Positions 39,249-48,219 of a stretch of DNA of 64,000 bases are shown here, piece after piece. How positions within the stretch are numbered: the stretch's first letter is position 1; the number at the start of each line of letters is the position of its first letter. Source of the DNA: Kitasatospora humi (GTDB lineage Bacteria; Actinomycetota; Actinomycetes; Streptomycetales; Streptomycetaceae); assembly GCF_020907985.1 (NCBI RefSeq), contig NZ_JAJJPA010000011.1, positions 100,571 through 164,570 of the forward strand, read 5' to 3'. The notes below the pieces were generated by a model. That model was not told where the DNA came from. It ran no database searches and saw only the letters and a list, made by a program, of their open reading frames with translations. The position numbers and the translations under genes are program-made.

Positions 39249-39260
39249 CGGTGCGCCCGG

Positions 39261-40583
39261 TCAGCCCTGCCTCGGGCGCCCCAGCGCGCGGTAGGTCCAG
39301 CCCGCCGCGCGCCAACGGTCGACATCCAGGCAGCCGCGGCCGTCGACCACCCGCCGCTCGGCCACCAGGCCGCCGAGCTCGGCCGGGTCCAGTTCGAGGA
39401 ACTCCCGCCACTCCGTCAGCAGCAGCACCACGTGGGCGCCGTCGACGGCCTCCCGTGCCGAGTCGGCGTAGGAAAGGCCGGGGAAGGCGCGCCTGGCGTT
39501 GGCCATGGCCTGCGGGTCGTACACCCGCACATGGGCGCCGGCCAGCTGCACCGCGGCGGCCACGTGCAGCGCGGGGGAGTCGCGCACGTCGTCCGACTCC
39601 GGCTTGAAGGCCGCGCCGAGCACGGCCACCCGGCGACCGAGCAGCGAGCCCCCGGCCTGCTCGCGGGCCAGGTCCACGGTGCGGGCCCGGCGCCGCATGT
39701 TGATCTCGTCCACCTCGCGCAGGAAGGTCAGCGCCTGGTCGGCACCGAGTTCGCCGGCCCGCGCCATGAACGCCCGGATGTCCTTGGGCAGGCAGCCGCC
39801 GCCGAAACCGAGGCCGGCGTTGAGGAACCGGCCGCCGATCCGCGGGTCGTGGGCGAGCGCCGCGGACAGCTGCGAGACGTCGGCGCCGGCCGCCTCGCAG
39901 ACCTCGGCCATCGCGTTGATGAACGAGATCTTGGTGGCCAGGAAGGCGTTGGCGGCGGTCTTCACCAGCTCGGAGGTGGCGAAGTCGGTGACCACCAGCG
40001 GAACTCCGGTGTCCAGCAGCGGGGCGTAGACCTCCCGCAGGGTCTTCTCCGCCTGCTCGGACGCGGTGCCGATCACCAGCCGGTCGGGCCGCAGCGTGTC
40101 GTCCACCGCATGGCCCTCGCGCAGGAACTCGGGGTTCCAGGCCAGTTCCACCTCGGCCCCGGCCGGGGCCAGCCGCCGGATCCGCCCGGCGAGCGCGGCC
40201 GCGGTGCCCACCGGCACGGTCGACTTGCCGACCACCAGGCAGGGCCCGTCCAGCAGTGGCGCCAAGGTGTCCGTGGCGCTGTGCAGTTGGCCGAGGTCGG
40301 CGGCGTACTCACCGTGCTTCTGCGGCGTGCCGACGCAGAGGAAGACCACCTGCGAACCGGCCACCGCACGGGCCGGATCGGTGGTGAACTCCAAACGGCC
40401 AGAGCGGATCTGACGTCGCAACAGCTCGTCAAGGCCGGGTTCGTAGAACGGCACCTCACCGGCGGTCAGCCGCTCGATCTTGGCCCGGTCGGTGTCCAGT
40501 CCGACCACCTGGTGACCCAGCTCGGCCATGCAGGCCGCGTGGGTCGCGCCGAGGTAGCCGGTGCCGACGACGGTCATCCTCAT
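39261..40583 (-). CDS. ugd: UDP-glucose 6-dehydrogenase
   Basis: A 440-residue UDP-glucose/GDP-mannose dehydrogenase. The NAD-binding motif GTGYLG is at residues 7-12, and the catalytic Cys is C264 in GFGGGCLPKD. It makes UDP-glucuronic acid, implying that the polysaccharide built by this operon contains uronic acid. The ATG at 40583 overlaps the stop of the upstream glycosyltransferase by 4 nt (ATGA). Confidence 0.95.
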   Translation of the reverse strand: MRMTVVGTGYLGATHAACMAELGHQVVGLDTDRAKIERLTAGEVPFYEPGLDELLRRQIRSGRLEFTTDPARAVAGSQVVFLCVGTPQKHGEYAADLGQLHSATDTLAPLLDGPCLVVGKSTVPVGTAAALAGRIRRLAPAGAEVELAWNPEFLREGHAVDDTLRPDRLVIGTASEQAEKTLREVYAPLLDTGVPLVVTDFATSELVKTAANAFLATKISFINAMAEVCEAAGADVSQLSAALAHDPRIGGRFLNAGLGFGGGCLPKDIRAFMARAGELGADQALTFLREVDEINMRRRARTVDLAREQAGGSLLGRRVAVLGAAFKPESDDVRDSPALHVAAAVQLAGAHVRVYDPQAMANARRAFPGLSYADSAREAVDGAHVVLLLTEWREFLELDPAELGGLVAERRVVDGRGCLDVDRWRAAGWTYRALGRPRQG

Positions 40584-41851
40584 CGCTGACTCGCTTTCCG
40601 TGGAAGGGGGGTCTGATGGGTGCGGCGGCGCGCCAGCACCTCGGTGAACAGGTCGAGCACCCGCGGGGCCACCCGCTCGACGGTGAAGGCGCTGGCCCGC
40701 TCCCGGCCTCGCTCGCCGAACCGCTCGCGCAGCCTGGGATCGCCCAGCAGCCGGTCGATCGCGGCGGCCAGCGCCCGCGGATCCGCCGGGGGCACCCGCA
40801 GGCCGGTCACGCCGTCCTCGACGACGTCCCGCAGCCCGCCGACGTCGGAGGCGACCACCGGGCGGCCGGCCAGCATCGCCTCCACGGCGACCTGCCCCAG
40901 CGGCTCCTCCCAGACCGAGGGCACCACCGCCACCGAGGCACCCCGCCAGGCGGCCATCACCTGCGCGGACGGCACGTCGCGGACCACCGTGACCGCCGGA
41001 TCGTCGATCACCGGAGTGTCCGCGCGCGGAGTGCCGATCAGTACCAGGGGCACCTTGTGCCGCAGCATCCGGTAGGCGTCCAGCAGTACGTTGACGCCCT
41101 TGTGCGGCCCCAGCGCCCCGACGAAGAGCAGGTAGCCGTCCCCGGCCGGCAGGAAGTCCGGTCGGGGCGTGGTGCGGGCGAGTTCGGCGATGCCGCGCGG
41201 CACCATGCTGGGGATTATCCGCAGGTCGGTCTCGGGCAGCAGCGCCGCCTGCGAGGCGGCCGCCACGGCGGTGCTGATCGCGATGTAGGCGTCGGCCCGG
41301 CCGTGCAGCGCCCGGGAGGCGCGCAGGCCCACGGCCAGCGCGGTGCCCTTGACGGCGCCGTAGCCGGCCCGCGCGCACCTGACGCACTTGACCGGGGCCG
41401 GTCCCGAACAGGGGCCGGTGTCCTGCTGGTTGGTCTTCTTGGCACAGCTCAGCCCGTAATCGTGCAGGGTCACCACGTGCCCGGGAGCCCCGGCCGCGCG
41501 GCGGTGCAGCGGGAAGTACGAGTACTGCAGCCAACTGTGGCTGTGCACGATGTCGGGCTTCAGCCGGCTGACCGCCGCCCGCAGCGCGGCCAGCGCGCCC
41601 GGATCCGGCACGGTCGGGTGGAACGGGCGGGAGGCGTCCGCGTAGAGGCTCGACAGCCGCCCCGACCAGCTGGGCACCCGCTCGACCCGGACACCGTCGA
41701 TCACCTCGTGGACCGGGCGGTCACCGATCCGCAGGGTCAGCACGGTCACCTCGTGGCCGTGCCGGACGAACTCGGTGGAGAGCGACTCGACATGGCGTTC
41801 CAGGCCGCCGATGGTCGGCCGGTAGAAGTCGGTGAGCTGGAGGATCCGCAC
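40580..41851 (-). CDS. GT4-family glycosyltransferase
   Basis: A 423-residue GT-B fold glycosyltransferase. The N-terminal acceptor domain begins RILQLTDFYRPTIGGLERHVESL, and the donor domain includes LLFVGALGPHKGVNVLLDAYRML and the conserved SVWEEPLGQVAVEAMLAG. A cysteine-rich insert (CAKKTNQQ then CSGPAPVKCVRCARAGYG) resembles that of some capsular transferases. I choose GTG at 41851; the frame upstream to 41917 overlaps the flippase gene and lacks similarity. Confidence 0.9.
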   Translation of the reverse strand: MRILQLTDFYRPTIGGLERHVESLSTEFVRHGHEVTVLTLRIGDRPVHEVIDGVRVERVPSWSGRLSSLYADASRPFHPTVPDPGALAALRAAVSRLKPDIVHSHSWLQYSYFPLHRRAAGAPGHVVTLHDYGLSCAKKTNQQDTGPCSGPAPVKCVRCARAGYGAVKGTALAVGLRASRALHGRADAYIAISTAVAAASQAALLPETDLRIIPSMVPRGIAELARTTPRPDFLPAGDGYLLFVGALGPHKGVNVLLDAYRMLRHKVPLVLIGTPRADTPVIDDPAVTVVRDVPSAQVMAAWRGASVAVVPSVWEEPLGQVAVEAMLAGRPVVASDVGGLRDVVEDGVTGLRVPPADPRALAAAIDRLLGDPRLRERFGERGRERASAFTVERVAPRVLDLFTEVLARRRTHQTPLPRKASQR

Positions 41852-41864
41852 GGATGACGGCCTT

Positions 41865-43196
41865 TCAGTCGGAGGGCGGCAGCAGCCGCCGGTGGAACAC
41901 CAGAACCGCGAGCGCACCCACCAGTTGGGCGCCGAGCCAGGAGACGCCGGCGCCGAGGATGCCGAGCGGCGGCGTGCTGAACCAGGCGCCGACCAGCGCG
42001 ACCGCCGCGATCACGGCGTTGAGCGCGGCCGCCCGGCTCAGCAGGCCGCGGACCCGCAGCGTGGCGACCGCGACATTGCTCACCGCGTCGGGGAACGCCG
42101 ACAGCACCAGCACCACCAGCAACGCGTACCCCTGCCGGTAACCCGCACCGAAGATCCCGAGCACCGGGTGGCCGATCGCGCACAACACCCCCGCCGGCAC
42201 GGTGATCGCGGCGACGGTCACCCCCAGCGAGCGCAGTGCGATCCGCCGCAGCCCGCCGCGCCGGTGGCTCCCCTCGGCGAAGAGCGCCGAGGAGACCGCC
42301 GGGCTGATCATGAAGATGGCGCTGCCGATCATCCAGGTGATGAAGAAGGCGGCGTTGGCCCTGGCACCGAGCCGCGCCGTCACCGCCACCGGCAGGAGGT
42401 ACGTGGGCACCAGCCCCGCCGCGCTGATCGCGTGGTGGCCGAGCGCCGGGCGGGCCAGCCGGACCAGCTCGGCCCGGGCCGCCCGCCACGGCACCCGCCC
42501 CAGCGGCCGCACCCGGCGGTGGCAGAGCACCAGGCCCACCACGGTGCCCAGCAGGCCACTGACCGACCAGGTCACCAGCAGCTCCATCGCGCCCGCCCCG
42601 GGCGCCACCGCCGCGACCACCGCCAAGGCGCCCAGCTTGGCCAGCGCCGTCACGGCGTTGCGTGCCAGCATCAGGGGGGCCCGGCGCTCCGCGATGAACA
42701 GGTAGTCGAGCACCCCCGAGCCGGTCCAGCCGACCGCACCCAGCACGAACCAGAGCGCGAACGCCGGAGCGCGGGTCAACGGGCCCAGCGGAGCGACCAC
42801 CAGCCCCAGCGGGTACTCCACCACCGCCGCCACCAGCAGGGTGCCCGCAGTGGTGGCCGCCAGGGTCGCCACCACCGTGAGCCGCCACTGATCGGCCGTC
42901 CCGCGCTGCGGCAGCCGGGCGATCAGGCCCACCCCCGCGCCCAGGTGCACCATCAGCGAGATGATCACCAATGCGGAGGTCGCCGCCGAGCCGAGACCCA
43001 CCGCGGCGCTCGGCATGATCCGTGCCGCCAGCGTCCAGTAGCCGTACCCCAGGGCCGCGTTGACCACGGTGGTGGCCATGATGCCGAGGCTGTTGACGGT
43101 CAGCGAGCGCAGCGCGCCGCGCGCCGGCGGGGCACCGGCCGGCTGCTCCCCGGCGGACGACGCGGCCTCGGGCAGCGGGGCCTCAGCCGTCGCCAC
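41865..43196 (-). CDS. Wzx-like polysaccharide flippase (MATE/MOP superfamily)
   Basis: A 443-residue integral membrane protein with about 12-14 hydrophobic segments, first at SLGIMATTVVNAALGYGYWTLAARIM, typical of the polysaccharide-export (RfbX/Wzx) family. It would flip lipid-linked glycan units across the membrane. The GTG start at 43196 lies 14 nt inside the upstream gene. Confidence 0.85.
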   Translation of the reverse strand: MATAEAPLPEAASSAGEQPAGAPPARGALRSLTVNSLGIMATTVVNAALGYGYWTLAARIMPSAAVGLGSAATSALVIISLMVHLGAGVGLIARLPQRGTADQWRLTVVATLAATTAGTLLVAAVVEYPLGLVVAPLGPLTRAPAFALWFVLGAVGWTGSGVLDYLFIAERRAPLMLARNAVTALAKLGALAVVAAVAPGAGAMELLVTWSVSGLLGTVVGLVLCHRRVRPLGRVPWRAARAELVRLARPALGHHAISAAGLVPTYLLPVAVTARLGARANAAFFITWMIGSAIFMISPAVSSALFAEGSHRRGGLRRIALRSLGVTVAAITVPAGVLCAIGHPVLGIFGAGYRQGYALLVVLVLSAFPDAVSNVAVATLRVRGLLSRAAALNAVIAAVALVGAWFSTPPLGILGAGVSWLGAQLVGALAVLVFHRRLLPPSD

Positions 43197-44025
43197 AGGC
43201 GCTCCCCTCTCCCGTCCTGACGTACAGGTCGACGCTGCGCAGCTGCTCCGCGCCGCGGCTCAGCCGCAGTTCCACCCGGTGCAGGCAGCCGGTCCGCGGC
43301 ACCGTCACCTGCAGCCGGGCCGCGCCCTGCCCGGGGGCGGTGCCGGTCAGCGCGACCGGATCGCTCCAGCCGGCGCCGTCGAACCCGGCCGACACCGTCA
43401 GTCCCGCCAGGTCCGCCGGCCGGCTGGCGCCCGCCACCACCGGGACGTCCAGGCGCTGCCCCGGCGCGGCCGGCAGCACGCCACTCACCTGGGCGTAGGG
43501 CGCCCCCAGCGAGAACGACACATAGGGCTGCTGCGGGGCGCCGGGCAGGTGCCCGGCGACCGCCCAGAGCAGCGCCGCCGCGGCCAGCACGCCCACCCCG
43601 TAGACCGCGCCGCGCCGCCCGTCCGCCAGCAGGTCGGGCAGCCGCGGCCGCGCCGCCCGCCGCTCCCGCAGGCACAACGGCAGCAGCGCCGTGCTCACCG
43701 CGAACGGCAGCACGGCGAGCCGCACCCGCCCCAGCACCGCGTAGCAGAGCAGCCCGCCCGCGATCAGCGCCAGGATGCTCAGCAGCACGCACAGCGGCGC
43801 CAGGAACCGCCCCGCGCCGCGCGCCAGGCCCAGCCCGGCCACCAGGCTGCGCCCCGGCGTCCAGAGCAGCACCGGCAGCACCAGCACCGCTCGCGCCGGC
43901 CCGCCCGGCACCGCCTGCTCGCCGAGCAGCGCCAGCAGGACCAGCGCTGCCTGCGCGGCGAACAGCGGCAGCGCGGACCGGCGCCCGCCGCCGGCGCTGC
44001 CGGTCGCCTCGGGTGTCCCGGTCAT
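43183..44025 (-). CDS. Membrane protein of unknown function in the polysaccharide operon
   Basis: A 280-residue protein with four to five membrane segments in its first half (LPLFAAQAALVLLALLGEQAV, RAVLVLPVLLW, FLAPLCVLLSILALIAGGLLCYAVL, VYGVGVLAAAALLWAVAG) and an extracytoplasmic beta-rich C-terminal half. It resembles DUF1616-type proteins, but I do not assign a function. ATG at 44025 overlaps the previous stop by 4 nt. It may assist the flippase or the GT-C-like neighbour. Confidence 0.75.
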   Translation of the reverse strand: MTGTPEATGSAGGGRRSALPLFAAQAALVLLALLGEQAVPGGPARAVLVLPVLLWTPGRSLVAGLGLARGAGRFLAPLCVLLSILALIAGGLLCYAVLGRVRLAVLPFAVSTALLPLCLRERRAARPRLPDLLADGRRGAVYGVGVLAAAALLWAVAGHLPGAPQQPYVSFSLGAPYAQVSGVLPAAPGQRLDVPVVAGASRPADLAGLTVSAGFDGAGWSDPVALTGTAPGQGAARLQVTVPRTGCLHRVELRLSRGAEQLRSVDLYVRTGEGSACGDG

Positions 44026-45983
44026 CGTCCCTCCCCGGAGACGGTGGCGTGGATCGCCTTGAAGTCGAAGCGGTAGATGGCGTAGTCGTCGCTCTCGTAG
44101 ACCTTGGTGGTCCACGGAAGGTGGTTGTAGCGCTCCAGGTTCGACACCCCGATCGGGCTGGTGCCGCCGTACGCGAACGGCTCGTCCGGCTCGAAGTACA
44201 CGCCGATCTGCGGCAGTTGGGTCGCGGTCCGCTTGTCGATCACCAGATAGGTGTAGTCCGACGAGTCCAGCTCGTGGACCAGGAACGGCGACGGCGGTGC
44301 CGAGTCGAAGTACAGGTCGTAGGTGGGGAAGCCCTTGGCCGGCTGGGCCGGCTCGGCATCCGCGTCACGGACCAGCACCAGACCGGTGTACCGGTCGGAG
44401 ACCACGTGCAGCTTGGTCCCCAGGTGCGCCTTGAACCAGGTGGCGGTGGTGACCGCCTCCAAGGTCACCGACCGGGTGTCGGAGCCGAACACCGGGGGCC
44501 CGGGGAACCGGTAGTCCTCGTCCAGCCCGGCGGCCACGTTCCCCATCAGCGCGTCGCCGGCCACCAGCACCGCCACCAGCACGCCGGCCCGCCAGCGCCG
44601 CCCGCGCAACTCGCCGAGCCGGTCCAGCGCGACGATCAGCACCGGGGCGAGCAGCACGCCCAGCCCGATCCAGGTGAAGCCCCAGGTGCGCCGGGCGCCC
44701 TCGGCCCCGAACTCCACCATGATGAACGGCAGCGACGGGAAGTAGAGCAGCCCGAACAGGCCCAGGCCCAGCAGCAGCGGGTCGCCGCCCAGCAGCCCGC
44801 CGGGCTGCCTGCGCCGCCGCCACAGCGCCCACCCGGCCAGTGCGAAGCTCAACAGCGGGACGGTGAACGCCGCGTACCGCTCGTAGAACGGCTCGGTGCT
44901 CGCCTTGAAGAGCGAGCGGGTGCCCTTGCCACCGGAGAACATGTGCAGCAACTGCTTGGCGCCGCCGCCCATGTAGGGCGACAGGTAGGAGAAGGTCGCC
45001 GGTGCCACCAGCACCAGCCAGAGCACCCCGGCCCCGCCGACCAGCAGTGCCACCGCGCCGATGGTCACCGCCTTCTCGCGCGCCGCCGTGCCGCGCAGCG
45101 CGGCCACCGCCGCCACCACCGTGAGCAGCGTGAGCAGCGCGGTCATCAGGACCGTGGTCAGGTGGTGGGTCGGCACCGCGCCGCAACCGGCCAGCACCGC
45201 GCCGGCTGCCCACCGCAGGCGCTCAGGCCGCTCCTGCGCCCGGTGCGCCTTCGCCAGGCAGGCCAGGCACCACAGGAAGAACGGCATCGCCAGCGACTCG
45301 TAGGCGAACTCGGTGTCGAAGTAGACGAAGCTGGAGTTGAGGCTGTAGACCAGCGCCACCAGGGCGCCCGCGCGCAGCGAGCCGAACAGCGCCTCACCGA
45401 CCAGGAACGCGCCGAACAGGGCCAGCACATGGGCGGCGACCATCACCACCAGGGCGCTCTGCCAGACCGTCAGGCCGGTGGCGTCGCTGATCGAGGCGGT
45501 GACGATGTGCAGGCCGGGGAAGCGTGCGACGATGCCGATCAGGTGGTTCTGCGCGAACAACCGCCCGTCGGCCGCAAGGTCGGTGGCCTGTCGCCAGTGC
45601 GCGATCTCGTCGTGGAACAGCGGCTGCCCGGGATTGCGCAGCAACTTGGGCACGTAGCTGAACAGTCCGTAGCCGAGCAGCCAGCCGAGCCGCGCCCGGG
45701 GCACCACCTGACGGCTCGTCAGGACGACGACCGCCGGGCAGAAGAAGAGCAGCATGCCGGCCCAGAAGACCGCGTAGTGCGCGGTGTCCGCGCTGTCGGT
45801 GGCCGCCATCGAGAAGGCGACGGCGATCAGCAACGCCCCGGCGGTGGCGGTCAGCCACAGCACCGCCCAGGCCAGCGGCGAACCGAACCGCGGTGCGCTC
45901 CGGTCCGGCCTGGCCGGCGGCCGGCTCGGCGGACCGTCGGGGACGCGAGCGCTCCCCTCGGCGACCAGTGTCGGATTGCTCAT
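44022..45983 (-). CDS. GT-C-like multi-pass membrane protein (putative polymerase or glycosyltransferase)
   Basis: A 653-residue protein with about 11-13 membrane segments and a soluble C-terminal domain of about 150 residues. The first external loop carries LFHDEIAHWRQATDLA, an acidic motif resembling the catalytic loop of GT-C glycosyltransferases and polysaccharide polymerases. It is the best candidate in the operon for polymerisation or for sugar transfer from a lipid carrier outside the membrane. Both ends overlap neighbouring genes by 4 nt. Confidence 0.78.
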   Translation of the reverse strand: MSNPTLVAEGSARVPDGPPSRPPARPDRSAPRFGSPLAWAVLWLTATAGALLIAVAFSMAATDSADTAHYAVFWAGMLLFFCPAVVVLTSRQVVPRARLGWLLGYGLFSYVPKLLRNPGQPLFHDEIAHWRQATDLAADGRLFAQNHLIGIVARFPGLHIVTASISDATGLTVWQSALVVMVAAHVLALFGAFLVGEALFGSLRAGALVALVYSLNSSFVYFDTEFAYESLAMPFFLWCLACLAKAHRAQERPERLRWAAGAVLAGCGAVPTHHLTTVLMTALLTLLTVVAAVAALRGTAAREKAVTIGAVALLVGGAGVLWLVLVAPATFSYLSPYMGGGAKQLLHMFSGGKGTRSLFKASTEPFYERYAAFTVPLLSFALAGWALWRRRRQPGGLLGGDPLLLGLGLFGLLYFPSLPFIMVEFGAEGARRTWGFTWIGLGVLLAPVLIVALDRLGELRGRRWRAGVLVAVLVAGDALMGNVAAGLDEDYRFPGPPVFGSDTRSVTLEAVTTATWFKAHLGTKLHVVSDRYTGLVLVRDADAEPAQPAKGFPTYDLYFDSAPPSPFLVHELDSSDYTYLVIDKRTATQLPQIGVYFEPDEPFAYGGTSPIGVSNLERYNHLPWTTKVYESDDYAIYRFDFKAIHATVSGEGR

Positions 45984-47068
45984 GCCGCCACCTCGCGGTA
46001 GACGTCGACCAGTTGGGCCGCGACGGCATCCCAGTCGGGGATCGCCTCGCCGCCCGGCGGGGGTGGCGCGGCCAGGCAGTCGGCCAGCTGATGGGCCAGC
46101 TCGTCGGACCCGGACCGCTCCGGCAGCAGGCGCACCGCGCCCGCCGCCGGCAGCTCCAGGTGCGCGGGGATGTCCGAGAGCACCGCCCAGGCGCCGGCGG
46201 CCAGCGCCTCCGCCGGGGCCAGCCCGTAGGCCTCGTGCTCCGACAGGCTGCACAGCACCGCCGCCGTCCGCAGCCACCGGAGCAGCTCCGGGTCACCGAC
46301 CCGGCCCAGGAAGCGGATCCGCGCCCGGGCGCCCGCGGCCGCCGCCACCCGCTCCAACCGCGACCGGTCCGGCCCCTCCCCGATGATCACCAACTGCGTC
46401 CCCGGATCGCCGACCCGGACGAACCCCTCGATCACCCGGTCGACCCGCTTGTAGCGCTCCAGCCGACCGACGCTGAGCACCGTGGCCGGCTCGTCCGGCA
46501 GGGGCGCCGCCGCCAGCAGCGCCCGGCGGTCCACCGCGTTGGGCACCACCGCCACCTTGCCGGCCGCCGCGGGGAAGTCCCGTGCGAACTGCTCGGCCTC
46601 CGGCCGCGAGACGCACAGCACCGCGCGGGCCCGGCCCGCCGCGGCCCGCCCGGCCGGCCGGTAGGCGCGGTGCAGCAGCGCCCGCGCCGCCGTGTGGCCG
46701 GTGCCGTGGTAGTGCGGGCTCAGCACGAACGGCACCCGCAGTCCGCGCAGCCGCAGGGTCAGCGCGGCGCCGACGCCGGTGAGCGCGTGGTAGCTGTGGC
46801 CGTGCACCACGTCGAACGACCCGGCGTGGCGGGCAAGATGACGGTAGAGGCCGGGCGCCGTGCGGTAGTTCTCGGCCCGGTTGGCGGCGAACCGCCGCAC
46901 CAGCACCCCGTCCTCGGTGCTGATGGCCGGCTCCGCCGGGCCCGGCTGCTGGGCGAGCACCTCCACGTCCACCCCCGCCCGCACCAGGGCCCGCGCGCTC
47001 TGCGCGACCACCTTCTCCACGCCTCCGGGGGTCGGCGGGTACCCCGGACTGACCAGTGCGAGCCTCAC
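45980..47068 (-). CDS. GT4-family glycosyltransferase
   Basis: A 362-residue GT-B glycosyltransferase: RLALVSPGYPPTPGGVEKVVAQSARAL at the start, VLSVGRLERYKRVDRVIEGF in the donor domain, and SLSEHEAYGLAPAEALAAG as the E-x7-E region. It should add a hexose to the growing lipid-linked unit. GTG at 47068 overlaps the upstream stop (GTGA). Confidence 0.9.
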   Translation of the reverse strand: MRLALVSPGYPPTPGGVEKVVAQSARALVRAGVDVEVLAQQPGPAEPAISTEDGVLVRRFAANRAENYRTAPGLYRHLARHAGSFDVVHGHSYHALTGVGAALTLRLRGLRVPFVLSPHYHGTGHTAARALLHRAYRPAGRAAAGRARAVLCVSRPEAEQFARDFPAAAGKVAVVPNAVDRRALLAAAPLPDEPATVLSVGRLERYKRVDRVIEGFVRVGDPGTQLVIIGEGPDRSRLERVAAAAGARARIRFLGRVGDPELLRWLRTAAVLCSLSEHEAYGLAPAEALAAGAWAVLSDIPAHLELPAAGAVRLLPERSGSDELAHQLADCLAAPPPPGGEAIPDWDAVAAQLVDVYREVAA

Positions 47069-48219
47069 CCCGCCCCGCCTCCCGCCCGCGCGGCGCCGAT
47101 GACGGCCTCGACGTTCCGATCCCAGCTGTGCGGGTCACAGAAGTGCTCTCCCGCCATGGTGACCACCTTGCGCAAACCTTCCAGTAGTGCGTCCACGTCC
47201 TCCGGCGGCACCAGCACCGCCCCGGGGTAGTCCCCGATCGCCTCCACCAGCCCGCCGACCGAACTCAGCACCACCGGCAGCCCGTTGCTCATCGCGATGT
47301 GCAGCGGACCGCTGGCGGAGGAGCGCCGGTAGGGCAGCACCAGGGCGTCGGCCGCGGCGAAGTGGGCCTTCGCCTCCTCGTCCGACACGTAGCGGTTGAC
47401 CAGCGTGATCCGGTCCCGGTGCGGGGACTCCTCGATCATCCGGAGCGGCTCCACGCAGCCCTCCCACGTCTCGCCCACCACGGTGAGGTGGATGCCCCGC
47501 ATCTCCTCGGGGGAGAGCCGGTCGATCGCCGACACCAGCAGGTCCAGTCCCTTGTACGGCCGGATCAGGCCGAAGAAGAGCAGCCGGAACGCCCCGTCGG
47601 CGGACGGCTCGCGCTCGACCGCGTAGTGGTCGAACGGGCCGTGCGAGACCACGGTGACCGGCCGGCCCGACAGGTCGAACAGGCCCCGCAGCAGCTCCTC
47701 GTCGTACGCCGAGTGCACCAGGAAGGCGTCCGCCCGGCGCAGTAGCGCGCGGAGCACCCGGCGGGTGTAGCGGGCGACGAACGGTATCCGGATCTCCCCG
47801 GTGTCCTGCACCTCGTGGAACTCCACCACCACCTCGGCACCGAGCAGCTTCGCCGCGACCGCCAGCACCAGGTAGGTGTGCGCCACGGTGCCGGTCCACC
47901 ACTGGAACACGATGGTGTCCGGGCGGTTGCGGCGCAGCCGGTGCAGCGCGACCAGCAGGCTGGGCAGCCAGAACCAGTCCACGCCGTCGTAGACGTCGAC
48001 CCGTTCGTCGTAGTCGATGGCCGCCACCTTCACACCCACCCGCTTGCGCCCCGGGTAGAGGAAGGCGGGCAGCAGCCGGCGCATCAACAGGGCCGAGACC
48101 TCCGCGTGTTCGGCGAGTGCGCCGGCCAGTCGGCAGGTGTAGTGGCTCAGCCCACCGGTGAACCGCCAGCCGGAGCCCACCACGCACACCCTCGGTCGGC
48201 GCTCACCGGCCGGAACCAT
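47065..48219 (-). CDS. GT4-type glycosyltransferase
   Basis: A 384-residue glycosyltransferase: RVCVVGSGWRFTGGLSHYTCRLAGALAEH at the start, LLFFGLIRPYKGLDLLVSAIDRL in the donor domain, and ALVLPYRRSSASGPLHIAMSNGLPVVLSSVGGL near the sugar-nucleotide site. ATG at 48219 has a purine-rich GGGGGG site upstream and overlaps the previous gene by 17 nt. Confidence 0.88.
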   Translation of the reverse strand: MVPAGERRPRVCVVGSGWRFTGGLSHYTCRLAGALAEHAEVSALLMRRLLPAFLYPGRKRVGVKVAAIDYDERVDVYDGVDWFWLPSLLVALHRLRRNRPDTIVFQWWTGTVAHTYLVLAVAAKLLGAEVVVEFHEVQDTGEIRIPFVARYTRRVLRALLRRADAFLVHSAYDEELLRGLFDLSGRPVTVVSHGPFDHYAVEREPSADGAFRLLFFGLIRPYKGLDLLVSAIDRLSPEEMRGIHLTVVGETWEGCVEPLRMIEESPHRDRITLVNRYVSDEEAKAHFAAADALVLPYRRSSASGPLHIAMSNGLPVVLSSVGGLVEAIGDYPGAVLVPPEDVDALLEGLRKVVTMAGEHFCDPHSWDRNVEAVIGAARAGGGAG